The translations under genes were made by a program, and so were the position numbers. A stretch of 64,000 nucleotides of DNA from Oxalobacteraceae sp. CFBP 8761 (lineage in GTDB: Bacteria; Pseudomonadota; Gammaproteobacteria; Burkholderiales; Burkholderiaceae_D). A model generated the notes under the pieces. That model made no database searches. It saw only the letters and a program-made list of their open reading frames with translations, and had not been told where the DNA came from. The stretch is from the NCBI GenBank assembly GCA_014841595.1, contig JACYUE010000001.1, forward strand, positions 2,034,996 through 2,098,995, written 5' to 3'. Shown here piece by piece: positions 36,985 to 45,326 of this stretch (its first letter is position 1; each line of letters begins with the position of its first letter).

Positions 36985-38394
36985 TCAGTGGTGTTCGCGG
37001 TAGTCGGTCTGCCCGCCCTTGGGCATGTAGTGGTACGTGCGCACCTTGTGCTGCACCTCGAACGCGGGGTTCGTCACCAGGCGGATGATTTCGGCGCCGG
37101 CCAGCAGCATCGGGCCGTAGCCGTGCAGCGCATCCACGCTCGTCGGGCGGTGGTAGTAATAAACCATATCGCCGGCCAGCGTCGTGCCCACGCACGTGCC
37201 TTCCACTTGGCCCAACGCCGTGATGCGGGTGGACAGCGCGTTCCAGCCGGCTTGCGCGATCGAGCCGTAGGTCGTCGGGCTGACCCAGCCCTGGTTGACC
37301 GCATGCGCGAACACATAGGTGAAGATCGCGCTGGCCGACGTTTCAAGATACGAGTCGTTGCGGTCGATCATCTGGTGCCACAGGCCGCTGCCGCTTTGCA
37401 GTTCGGCGATGCCCTTGAGCGACGCGCGCAGCTGTGCCAGCACTTTCGGGTAGCCGGGATGGTCTTTTGGCAGCACGTCGAGCAGGTCGGACATCGCCAG
37501 CACCGCCCAGCCATTGGCGCGCGCCCAGTAAAAGCGCGGCGCGTCCGGGTGGTTCGCATGCCAGCCGTGCGTGTACAGGCCAAGCTGGGGATTGAACATG
37601 CGGCTCGACATGCCCATCACATTATTGACGGCGTCGTCGAAATACGCGCGCTCGCCCGTCAGCCGGCCCATCTCGGCCAGCGCCGGGATGCTCATATACA
37701 TGTCGTCGGCCCACAGCGAGACTTCCTGCGGGCGCTTGCGGGCCATCGTGCCGTCGTCCAGCCGGAACTGGCGCTTGGCGACCCAGTCGCTGCAGGTGTC
37801 GATCATGGGCTTGAGGTCCGGCCCGACCCTGGCGGCGCGCGCGCGGATCAGGGCGGCGCACATCGAGCCGGCGTCGTCGAGAGAGCGGGGATCGAGAAAG
37901 CGCGAAAAGCTGTTGGCCCGTTCGAGCTTGAACTGCTGTTCCTGTGCACGAAAGTACGGCAGCGTCTCGGCAAAGAAAGCGAAGTGGCGTTTGGTCATGG
38001 CGGTAAAGCCCTGGTCCTTGGTAACCTCGGCAGCCTTGAGCAGGCCCGAATGCACCACGCCCATCTCGTAGACCTGGATCCCGTAGTCGCCGGCGCTCTT
38101 TTCGAAGACCGCGTCGGCGCTCGGCTTTTTCAGGTCCGTGATCGGCTGGCCGGTGCGCTTGCTGACGATGCGGGTTGGCGTCGCGCGGTCCATGAAGGCG
38201 CGGATGGCCTGCAACTGCGCGGTGACTTCCGCCACCACCGGCTTTTTATAGGGGATCGGGTAGGTGCCTTCGCCAGCGTCGCCCAGATTCGTGTTGTCGG
38301 GATTGCGGTACGGGCCCTGCGCCAGCGCGGACGAGGATATCAACGCGCAGCCCAGCAGGGCTGCAAGCAATGGGCGTTGCAGATGCAGTTTCAT
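36985..38394 (-). CDS. GH88/GH105 unsaturated rhamnogalacturonyl/galacturonyl hydrolase
   Basis: An exported alpha/alpha-barrel hydrolase of 469 residues that removes unsaturated uronic acid from the ends of lyase-generated pectin fragments by hydration of the double bond. The signal peptide ends SSALAQG. Family segments are SLWADDMYMSIPALAEMG, containing the conserved Asp pair, then FYWARANGWAVLAMSDLLD and SYLETSASAIFTYVFAHAVNQG. It is the first gene of the GH105-DUF4861-GH28 operon, preceded by TGGAGA and by two palindromic operators shared with garD on the other strand. Confidence 0.92.
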   Translation of the reverse strand: MKLHLQRPLLAALLGCALISSSALAQGPYRNPDNTNLGDAGEGTYPIPYKKPVVAEVTAQLQAIRAFMDRATPTRIVSKRTGQPITDLKKPSADAVFEKSAGDYGIQVYEMGVVHSGLLKAAEVTKDQGFTAMTKRHFAFFAETLPYFRAQEQQFKLERANSFSRFLDPRSLDDAGSMCAALIRARAARVGPDLKPMIDTCSDWVAKRQFRLDDGTMARKRPQEVSLWADDMYMSIPALAEMGRLTGERAYFDDAVNNVMGMSSRMFNPQLGLYTHGWHANHPDAPRFYWARANGWAVLAMSDLLDVLPKDHPGYPKVLAQLRASLKGIAELQSGSGLWHQMIDRNDSYLETSASAIFTYVFAHAVNQGWVSPTTYGSIAQAGWNALSTRITALGQVEGTCVGTTLAGDMVYYYHRPTSVDALHGYGPMLLAGAEIIRLVTNPAFEVQHKVRTYHYMPKGGQTDYREHH

Positions 38395-38466
38395 TTGTCT
38401 CCAATCGGCATCGTGATTTTCACTTATGTATTTACCTGTGTCTTGGTCGTGCAGGTAGCGCTCTTT

Positions 38467-38477
38467 TGGTCAGGCCA
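38467..38477. promoter_or_regulatory. Pectin-locus operator copy 4 (TGGTCAGGCCA)
   Basis: Identical to copy 1. It lies in the 177-base gap between the divergent GH105 and garD genes. Confidence 0.7.
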
Positions 38478-38485
38478 TTCTAATT

Positions 38486-38496
38486 TGGTCAGACCA
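38486..38496. promoter_or_regulatory. Pectin-locus operator copy 5 (TGGTCAGACCA)
   Basis: Identical to copy 2, within the longer palindrome TTTGGTCAGACCAAA. Centre-to-centre it is 19 bases from copy 4, close to two helical turns, which would allow two dimers to bind on one DNA face. Confidence 0.72.
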
Positions 38497-38571
38497 AAAT
38501 CGCAAGGTGGACTAGCCACTTTTCGATTTTGTATGGCATACTTTCTCGGAACTTCCAGATAAGGCAGACCA

Positions 38572-40113
38572 ATGAACCAGCTCGTCCCTCGTACTATCCG
38601 CATGCAAGCCAGCGACAATGTGGCGATCGTCGCCAACGACGGTGGCCTGCCGGCCGGCACCGTCCTTGCGGACGGGCTGGTGCTGGTGGAGGGCGTCCCG
38701 CAGGGGCACAAGGTCGCGCTGGTCGACCTGCTCGACGGCGACGCGGTGATCCGCTACGGCGTGACGATCGGGTACGCCAATGGCGCGATCCCGCGCGGCA
38801 GCTGGATCTCGGAAAAGGTGCTGCACATGCCGGCCGCCCGCTCGCTGGACGACCTGCCGGTGGGGACGCACGCGGTCGCCTCCTTCCCGCCGCTCGAGGG
38901 TTACACCTTCGAGGGCTTTCGCAATCGTGACGGGTCGGTCGGCACCCGCAACGTGCTGGCGGTGACCAGCACCGTGCAGTGCGTGTCGGGTGTGATCGAA
39001 CATGCGGTCAAGCGCATCCGGGCCGAACTGCTGCCGCGCTACCCGAACGTCGACGATGTCGTCTCGCTCGAACACAATTATGGCTGCGGCGTGGCGATCG
39101 ATGCGCCGGGCGCAGAGATCCCGATCCGCACGCTGCGCAACCTGTCGAAGAACCCGAATTTTGGCGACAACGTCATGGTCGTGAGCCTTGGCTGCGAGAA
39201 GCTGCCGCCAACGCGCCTGTTCCCGGCCGGCTCGATACCGATCGGCGCCGCCGAACCGTCGGTCATATGCCTGCAGGATGCGCAGCATGTCGGGTTCATG
39301 TCGATGATCGACAACCTGATGGCCACTGCGCAGCGCCACCTGGAAGCGCTCAATGCCCGCCAGCGCACCACCTGTCCGGCGTCCGAACTGGTGGTGGGCG
39401 TGCAGTGCGGCGGCAGCGACGCGTTCTCCGGCGTGACCGCCAACCCGGCTGTCGGCTTTGCGACCGACCTGCTGGTGCGCGCCGGCGCGGCCGTGATGTT
39501 CTCGGAAGTGACCGAGGTGCGCGACGGGATCGACCAGTTGACGGCGCGCGCCGCCACGCCCGAAGTGGCTGCGGCGATGGTGCGCGAGATGCAGTGGTAC
39601 GACGATTACCTGGTGCGCGGCGGCGTCGACCGCAGCGCGAATACCACGCCCGGCAACAAGAAGGGCGGCCTGTCGAACATCGTCGAAAAGGCGATGGGCT
39701 CGATCGTAAAGTCGGGCAGCACGGCGATTACCGGCGTGCTCTCGCCCGGCGACAAACTGAAGCAGAAAGGCCTGATCTACGCGGCCACGCCGGCCAGCGA
39801 CTTCATTTGCGGTACGCTGCAGATGGCCGCCGGCATGAACGTCCACGTGTTTACCACGGGGCGCGGCACGCCGTACGGCCTGGCCGCGGTCCCCGTGATC
39901 AAGATGGCGACGCGCTCCGAGCTGGCACGCCGCTGGCACGACCTGATGGACGTCGACGCCGGCCGCATTGCCACCGGCGAAGCGAGTATCGAGGACGTGG
40001 GCTGGGAACTCTTCCGCCTGATTCTCGACGTCGCCAGCGGGCGCCAGACCTGGGCCGAACAGTGGAAGCTGCACAATTCGCTGGCGCTGTTCAATCCGGC
40101 GCCGGTGACGTAA
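38572..40113 (+). CDS. garD: Galactarate dehydratase
   Basis: UxaA/GarD family dehydratase that converts galactarate (mucate) to 5-keto-4-deoxy-D-glucarate, 513 residues (E. coli GarD is about 520). The N-terminal SAF domain ([19 protein letters not shown]) is followed by the large domain with [44 protein letters not shown] and [10 protein letters not shown]. The Cys/His residues of these motifs are the expected iron ligands. AAGG precedes the ATG. It is first in the operon garD-udh-epimerase-hydrolase, so galactarate made by Udh is its likely substrate. Altronate dehydratase is the alternative, but the udh neighbour argues against it. Confidence 0.9.
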   Translation: MNQLVPRTIRMQASDNVAIVANDGGLPAGTVLADGLVLVEGVPQGHKVALVDLLDGDAVIRYGVTIGYANGAIPRGSWISEKVLHMPAARSLDDLPVGTHAVASFPPLEGYTFEGFRNRDGSVGTRNVLAVTSTVQCVSGVIEHAVKRIRAELLPRYPNVDDVVSLEHNYGCGVAIDAPGAEIPIRTLRNLSKNPNFGDNVMVVSLGCEKLPPTRLFPAGSIPIGAAEPSVICLQDAQHVGFMSMIDNLMATAQRHLEALNARQRTTCPASELVVGVQCGGSDAFSGVTANPAVGFATDLLVRAGAAVMFSEVTEVRDGIDQLTARAATPEVAAAMVREMQWYDDYLVRGGVDRSANTTPGNKKGGLSNIVEKAMGSIVKSGSTAITGVLSPGDKLKQKGLIYAATPASDFICGTLQMAAGMNVHVFTTGRGTPYGLAAVPVIKMATRSELARRWHDLMDVDAGRIATGEASIEDVGWELFRLILDVASGRQTWAEQWKLHNSLALFNPAPVT

Positions 40114-40144
40114 TCTACAAATAGAAACATTCAGGAGACCGTGC

Positions 40145-40969
40145 ATGACCGAAGTTGAGAACAAAGTGGGCAAGCCATTCAAACGCATCCTGCTGACCGG
40201 CGCGGCCGGCGGCCTGGGCAAGGTGCTGCGCGATCGCATCAAGCCGTGGGCCGACGTGGTGCGGCTGTCGGATGTCGTCGACATGGGCGAAGCCCGCGAA
40301 GGCGAAGAGATCGTCCAGTGCGACCTGGCCGACCGGGAAGCGGTGATCAAGCTGCTGGAGGGCGTGGACGCCGTGCTGCACTTTGGCGGCGTCTCTACTG
40401 AAAAGCCGTTCGAGCCGATCATGCAGGCCAATATCCTGGGCGTGGCCAACCTGTACGAGGCGCTGCACAAGGCCGGCACGAAGCGCGTGATCTTTGCCAG
40501 CTCGAACCATGCGATCGGCTACCACCGCACGACCGAGATGCTCGACGCGAATTCGCCGACCCGCCCGGACAGCTACTACGGTCTGTCGAAGGTGTTCGGC
40601 GAGCAGATGTCGCGCTATTACTACGACCGCTTCGGCATCGAGACGGTGTGCGTGCGGATCGGCTCGAGCTTCCCGGAGCCGGCCAACAAGCGCATGATGA
40701 GTACCTATCTGTCGTATGACGACCTGACCGAACTGCTGCGCTGCGCGCTATTTGCGCCGCGTGTGGGCCACACGATCGTCTACGGCATGTCGGACAACGA
40801 CAGCGTCTGGTGGGACAACCGGCTGGTCGCGCACCTGGGCTTCAAGCCCAAGGACAGTTCGCGCACCTTTGCGCACCTGTTCCCGGATTCGGCCGAATTC
40901 CCTGCCCCGGACGATGTGACGACGATCTACCAGGGCGGTAAATTCCTGCTCGACGGCCCGCAATACTGA
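40145..40969 (+). CDS. udh: Uronate dehydrogenase
   Basis: NAD-dependent SDR enzyme oxidising D-galacturonate or D-glucuronate to the aldaro-lactone, the first step of the oxidative uronate pathway. It has 274 residues, matching characterised Udh proteins. The cofactor motif TGAAGGLG is at 18-25. The catalytic Tyr145/Lys149 is in YYGLSK, with the Ser of FASSNHAIGYH ahead of it. The downstream segment CVRIGSSFPEPANKRMMSTYLSYDD is characteristic of the family. AGGAG lies 8 bases before the ATG. It follows garD by 31 bases and overlaps the epimerase start by one base. Confidence 0.93.
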   Translation: MTEVENKVGKPFKRILLTGAAGGLGKVLRDRIKPWADVVRLSDVVDMGEAREGEEIVQCDLADREAVIKLLEGVDAVLHFGGVSTEKPFEPIMQANILGVANLYEALHKAGTKRVIFASSNHAIGYHRTTEMLDANSPTRPDSYYGLSKVFGEQMSRYYYDRFGIETVCVRIGSSFPEPANKRMMSTYLSYDDLTELLRCALFAPRVGHTIVYGMSDNDSVWWDNRLVAHLGFKPKDSSRTFAHLFPDSAEFPAPDDVTTIYQGGKFLLDGPQY

Positions 40970-41862
40970 TGCCGGTGGCGCGCCCCATGCTGCAACGCCT
41001 CGTCCTGCGCAACCACAGCCTGGCGGCCGAGATCGTGCCGCAGATCGGCGGCAGCCTCGCGCGCCTGGACTGGCTGCGTGGCGCACAACCGGTGCCACTG
41101 CTGCGCGGCCTCCCGCCGGATTTTTCGGGCATGCCGCAGCCGGGCCAGCTGGCCTGCTTCCCGCTGGTGCCATGGTCGAACCGGATCGCGCCATCCGGCT
41201 TCGAATACGCCGGCCAGCGGTATGTGCCAACGCCGAACCGCCCAGGCGAGAAGGTCGCCATTCATGGCGATGGCTGGCAGCAGGCGTGGGACGTGCAATC
41301 GCTGACCTTCGATTCGATCCTGCTGCGCCTGACGCGCCACGAATTCGCGCCGCTCGCGTATGACGCCACGCTGCGCTACACGCTCGATGACGACGCACTG
41401 ATCGTCGAACTCACCGTGCGCAATGCCGGCGCCGTGGCGCTGCCATTCGGACTGGGTCTGCATCCGTGGCTGCCCGACCCGGGCGGCGCGCAGCTGCAGG
41501 CGCGCGCCGATGCGGTCTGGCTGTCGGGCGCCGACAAGCTGCCGTCGAGCCGGCGCGCCGTACCTGCGCACTGGGACTACCGCACGTTCGCGCCGCTGCC
41601 AAAGGAAGCTGTCGACAACGCATTCGCCGGATGGGACGGGGTCGCGCGTGTGCGCTGGCCGGGGCGGGGCGTGGGCCTCGCCATCGAGGCGGCGATGGAT
41701 TACTTCATCCTTTACGCGCCACCGGGCCGCGATTTCTTCTGCTTCGAGCCGGTCGACCATCCGATCAATGCGCACAATATGCCGGGCTATCCTGGCCTCA
41801 CCGTGCTGGCGCCCGGCGCCAGTGTGAGCCGCTCGGTCATCTTCCGGGGCGAGTCGCTGTGA
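40969..41862 (+). CDS. Aldose 1-epimerase family protein (mutarotase)
   Basis: A GalM-type beta-sandwich protein of 297 residues that interconverts anomers of a sugar. Catalytic positions are visible: His99 in AIHGDGW, His165 in GLGLHPWLP and Glu260 in FFCFEPVDHPINA. The ATG shares its A with the udh stop (TGATG), so the two are translationally coupled. In this operon it would supply the uronate anomer that Udh uses. There is no signal peptide, so it works in the cytoplasm. Confidence 0.87.
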   Translation: MPVARPMLQRLVLRNHSLAAEIVPQIGGSLARLDWLRGAQPVPLLRGLPPDFSGMPQPGQLACFPLVPWSNRIAPSGFEYAGQRYVPTPNRPGEKVAIHGDGWQQAWDVQSLTFDSILLRLTRHEFAPLAYDATLRYTLDDDALIVELTVRNAGAVALPFGLGLHPWLPDPGGAQLQARADAVWLSGADKLPSSRRAVPAHWDYRTFAPLPKEAVDNAFAGWDGVARVRWPGRGVGLAIEAAMDYFILYAPPGRDFFCFEPVDHPINAHNMPGYPGLTVLAPGASVSRSVIFRGESL

Positions 41863-42791
41863 CGCGCTGGCCGCTGGCGATCTGGCTGCTGTTGCCGGTC
41901 GCCGGCGCCGTCAACATCGCTACCGCCCAGCCGTACAACGCCGAGACCACGTACCGCAAACTCGTCGCCGCCTATCCCGACATCCGCATTGCCAGCAGCA
42001 CGGCGCCGGCGCCCGTCCGGGTGCGCAAGGACATTGTCTACGCGCGCCGGGGCGAATTGTCGCTGGCGCTCGACCTGTATTCGCCGGGGCCGCGAGACCA
42101 AGCGGCGCCAATCGTCGTGCTGGTGCATGGCGGCGGCTGGCGCAGTGGCGACCGTAGCGAGATGGCCCCGCTGGCAGCAAGGCTGGCCGCGCGCGGCTAT
42201 GCGGCGGCCACGGTCAGCTATCGCTTGTCGGGTCAGGCGCGCTATCCGGCGGCGATTGATGACGTCAAGGAGGCGATGCGTTGGCTGCACGCGCATCCCG
42301 AGGTCCACGGCGCCGACGTCGACCGGATGGTGATCGCGGGCGGTTCCGCTGGCGGGCAGATTGCCACGCTGGTTGGCATGACGAGCCCCGGTGCCGTCCA
42401 GGCGGTGATCAATATCGACGGGCTGTCGGATTTCACGAGCGAAGAAGCACGGCGCCACGAGGACGATCCGAGCAAGAACCCGTCCGCCGCCGGCGCCTGG
42501 TTTGGCGGGCGCTACTCCGAGCAGCCGGCGCGCTGGCAGCAGGCCTCGCCGATCAACCATGTGAGCAGGGCGAGTCCGCCGGTATTGTTCATCGTGAGCA
42601 GCGTCCCGCGTTTTTCGGTCGGTCGCGAGGCGATGACGGCAAAGCTGCACGAGCACGGTGTCGTTGCCGAGACGGTCGCGTTGCCTGGTACGCCGCATTC
42701 ATTCTGGTTGTTCGATCCGTGGGTCACGCCGACGGTCGATGCGATGACCGATTTTATCGAGCGCGTGTTTGGTGGGTCGCCTGGCGGGTGA
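41859..42791 (+). CDS. Exported alpha/beta hydrolase (esterase/lipase family)
   Basis: A 310-residue alpha/beta hydrolase with a signal peptide (WPLAIWLLLPVAGAVNIATAQ). The oxyanion motif HGGGW is at 90-94, the nucleophile motif GGSAGG at 161-166 (Ser163), and the C-terminal His280 is in PGTPHSFW. The start is a GTG at 41859 overlapping the epimerase stop (GTGA); no other start keeps the signal peptide. Its place at the end of the galacturonate operon suggests removal of acetyl or feruloyl esters from pectin, but substrate evidence is by context only. Confidence 0.82.
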   Translation: MTRWPLAIWLLLPVAGAVNIATAQPYNAETTYRKLVAAYPDIRIASSTAPAPVRVRKDIVYARRGELSLALDLYSPGPRDQAAPIVVLVHGGGWRSGDRSEMAPLAARLAARGYAAATVSYRLSGQARYPAAIDDVKEAMRWLHAHPEVHGADVDRMVIAGGSAGGQIATLVGMTSPGAVQAVINIDGLSDFTSEEARRHEDDPSKNPSAAGAWFGGRYSEQPARWQQASPINHVSRASPPVLFIVSSVPRFSVGREAMTAKLHEHGVVAETVALPGTPHSFWLFDPWVTPTVDAMTDFIERVFGGSPGG

Positions 42792-42902
42792 TGTCGCAAT
42801 GCGAGCAGCATGCATCGTTACAAAGCGCGTTTTTTCTCGCAGGAATCGTCGCTATAGTGACAGCGGGCGCCATTGTGCGGCAAACATTGTGGGGTAAGGT
42901 TC

Positions 42903-43232
42903 ATGACATTCAGGCTCTGCTGCGCTGCAATCAGCGTCGCTTTGGCGCTCGGTGTGCCGGCGCATGGTGAGGAGGCGGCCGCAGCGCGCGAGCAGACGGT
43001 CAAGCGCCAGATCATCGAAGAGTCCATCGCGTCCTATCCTGGCCGCTGCCCTTGTCCATACAATGTGACGCAAAATGGCAGTGCCTGCGGTGGACGAAGC
43101 GCCTGGAGCCGGCAGGGCGGTTACGCACCGATCTGCTACGAGCGAGAAATAACGGCGGATGCCGTACGTGCACGGATCGAACAGACCCGCCAATCACGGG
43201 CGCGGACAAATGGCGCGCCGCAATCGGACTAA
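42903..43232 (+). CDS. Small exported Cys-rich protein with CPCPYN motif
   Basis: A 109-residue protein with a signal peptide (FRLCCAAISVALALGVPAHGEE) and a conserved-looking motif: YPGRCPCPYN, then GSACGGRSAWSRQGGYAPICY. The spaced Cys residues suggest disulfides or metal binding in the periplasm. I have seen similar C-P-C-P-Y-N...CGxRSAxSRxGG wording in uncharacterised proteobacterial proteins, but no function is known to me. The ATG at 42903 gives the best signal peptide. It stands alone, 111 bases after the esterase and 41 bases before the serine hydrolase. Confidence 0.72.
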   Translation: MTFRLCCAAISVALALGVPAHGEEAAAAREQTVKRQIIEESIASYPGRCPCPYNVTQNGSACGGRSAWSRQGGYAPICYEREITADAVRARIEQTRQSRARTNGAPQSD

Positions 43233-43273
43233 TCGACCTTTTCACCAGCTATCGCTTTCCAGAGGAACCAGGC

Positions 43274-44809
43274 ATGCAACGCTGTTACTGCCGTATCTTG
43301 TCCGTCGTGGTGTTCACGTTTTTCACCGTTACCGCCGCCAACTGTCAGGCGCAGACGCCGGCCCCCGGCCGGCCTGAACGCGTCACCGCGCTGCTTCCCG
43401 AGATCGACCGCATGTACGCGGCGCTCGCTGTCCGAGAGCATCTCCCGGGCCTGGTCTACGGCGTGGTCCTGGACGGCAAGCTCGTGCATGTACGGGCGCT
43501 TGGCCTGGCCGACGTCGAGCGCAAGATCGCTGCGAGCAGCGTCACTGAATTTCGGATCGCCTCCATGACCAAGAGCTTCGTGGCGATGGCGGTGCTGAAG
43601 CTGCGTGACGGCGGCAAGCTGCGCCTTGACGATCCGGTTGCCGATTATCTGCCCGAACTGCGCGACGTCACGCTGCCGACCTCCGACTCGCCGGCAGTGA
43701 CGATTCGGCACCTGATGACCATGACCACCGGGCTGCCCGAAGACAACCCCTGGGGCGACCGCCAGATGACGTTGTCCAATAGCAGGCTCGAACAGCTGAT
43801 TGCCGGCGGGTTGTCGTTTTCCTCCACGCCCGGTCAAGGCTTCGAATACAGCAACCTCGGCTACATCATGCTGGGCAAGGTGGTCAGCAAGGTGTCCGGC
43901 ATGCGCTTCCAGGATTACGTCACGCGCGAGATCCTGCAGCCGCTGGGCATGACCAGCACACGCTGGGAATACACACGGGCGGCGCCGGGCAAGCTTGCGT
44001 TGGGATACCGGTGGGATCGCGATCGGTGGGAGCCCGAACCGATCCTGCCTGACGGCGATGGCGCCGCCATGGGCGGCTTGATCACCACTGCCGACGACTT
44101 CGCACGCTACGTGGCATTCCACCTCGATGCGTGGCCAGCCCGCAGCGGCCCGGAGCGGGGCCCGCTGCGCCGGGCGTCGGTGCGCGAGATGCAACAGCCG
44201 CATGTCTTCACCGGATTGTCCGCCAACGCAACCATGCTAGATGGAAAAACACGCAATCCCGACGTGAGCTTCTACGGCTATGGCCTTGACACGCAGCGTG
44301 ATAGCCGCGATGTGGTGATCACCGGTCACTCGGGCGGCTTGCCGGGGTTTGGCAGCCAGTTCTATTTTGCGCCCGCGCATGGCGTCGGTGTCTTTGCCTT
44401 CACCAACCTGCGTTACGGTCCGGTGTATGGCCGCACCGGCAAGGCGCTCGCGATGCTGATCGAGCGGGGCGGTCTTGGCCCACAGCCGGTGCCCGTGTCG
44501 TCCATCCTGGCGACGCGCCACCGGCAGGTGGCGCAACTGGTGCAGTCGTGGGACGACGGTTTGGGCAACGCGATCGCCGCCGACAACCTTTTCCTTGACC
44601 GCTCGCGCGACGCGTGGATGGCCCACGCGCGTACCACGCTGAACGCGATTGGCAAGATAACCTCGGTCGGGCCGATCACCGCTGAAAATGCCTTGCGCGG
44701 TACGTTTGCGCTGGTTGGCGAAACCGGTGTTGTGAACGTCGGCTTTACATTGACACCCGAGCGCGAGCCGAAGGTGCAGGAGATCACCCTCACGGCGCAG
44801 AAGCCCTGA
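43274..44809 (+). CDS. Serine hydrolase of the class C beta-lactamase/esterase fold
   Basis: A 511-residue exported serine hydrolase. The signal peptide region is VVVFTFFTVTAANCQAQ. The catalytic motifs are SMTK (Ser97, Lys100), YSN (192-194) and HSG (352-354; HSGG where classical AmpC has KTG). The last ~110 residues form an extra domain common in the larger penicillin-binding-protein-like peptidases. It is more likely a D-aminopeptidase, esterase or peptidoglycan enzyme than a resistance enzyme. The ATG at 43274 (AGGA upstream) is preferred over in-frame starts that lack a signal peptide. Confidence 0.88.
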   Translation: MQRCYCRILSVVVFTFFTVTAANCQAQTPAPGRPERVTALLPEIDRMYAALAVREHLPGLVYGVVLDGKLVHVRALGLADVERKIAASSVTEFRIASMTKSFVAMAVLKLRDGGKLRLDDPVADYLPELRDVTLPTSDSPAVTIRHLMTMTTGLPEDNPWGDRQMTLSNSRLEQLIAGGLSFSSTPGQGFEYSNLGYIMLGKVVSKVSGMRFQDYVTREILQPLGMTSTRWEYTRAAPGKLALGYRWDRDRWEPEPILPDGDGAAMGGLITTADDFARYVAFHLDAWPARSGPERGPLRRASVREMQQPHVFTGLSANATMLDGKTRNPDVSFYGYGLDTQRDSRDVVITGHSGGLPGFGSQFYFAPAHGVGVFAFTNLRYGPVYGRTGKALAMLIERGGLGPQPVPVSSILATRHRQVAQLVQSWDDGLGNAIAADNLFLDRSRDAWMAHARTTLNAIGKITSVGPITAENALRGTFALVGETGVVNVGFTLTPEREPKVQEITLTAQKP

Positions 44810-44882
44810 GCGCCTTCCCCTGGTTATCAGGGGCATGTGGTCGTGTCTTGGACGATTGCTGTCGCAACCAACTTGCATCACG

Positions 44883-44888
44883 TAGAAT
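44883..44888 (+). promoter_or_regulatory. Possible -10 element upstream of the DUF2946-like gene
   Basis: TAGAAT (five of six consensus bases) lies 28 bases before the ATG at 44916. No well-spaced -35 element was found and no Zur box is evident, so this is weak. Confidence 0.25.
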
Positions 44889-44915
44889 GCGCCGGTCAAC
44901 CGCCATTCCCCGCGC

Positions 44916-45245
44916 ATGCCACGCTCCATCCTTCATTGCCTGCTATCGCTGTTATTGCTCGTCTCGCAGCAGATGGCGCTGGCGCATGGGCTGTCGCACT
45001 GGCATAGCGCGCAGCAACGCCATGTCATGCAGCAAGCGGGCGGTCAGCCGGACGCACCTGCGCTGCAGGAGTTCTGCGCCGAATGCGCGGCCGATGCCCA
45101 GTTGGATGTCGGATTGCCGCTGCCGCAATACCTGGGCCACGTACCGCAAACGGCCGTTGCCGGTCCACTGGCGCTTGGCGCCGATCTTGTGCGGGCGCAG
45201 CCCATCCGCGCGTGCCTGCCGCGCGGCCCTCCTCGGGCGAACTGA
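44916..45245 (+). CDS. Small exported His/Cys protein, DUF2946-like
   Basis: A 109-residue protein with a signal peptide (LHCLLSLLLLVSQQMALAHG) followed by HGLSHWHS and FCAECAADAQ, a His/Cys pattern typical of the DUF2946-type small proteins found near copper or zinc uptake genes. The Cys pair and His cluster could bind a transition metal. It lies 81 bases upstream of a ZnuD-like TonB receptor on the same strand, which supports a metal role. No ribosome site is obvious. Confidence 0.65.
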   Translation: MPRSILHCLLSLLLLVSQQMALAHGLSHWHSAQQRHVMQQAGGQPDAPALQEFCAECAADAQLDVGLPLPQYLGHVPQTAVAGPLALGADLVRAQPIRACLPRGPPRAN

Positions 45246-45326
45246 TTCGATCCGCTGTCATCGATGCATTGCCATGGCGCCGCCGTGGCATTGCCGTTCG
45301 CACCCATTTTGCTCGAGGTTGTATCC

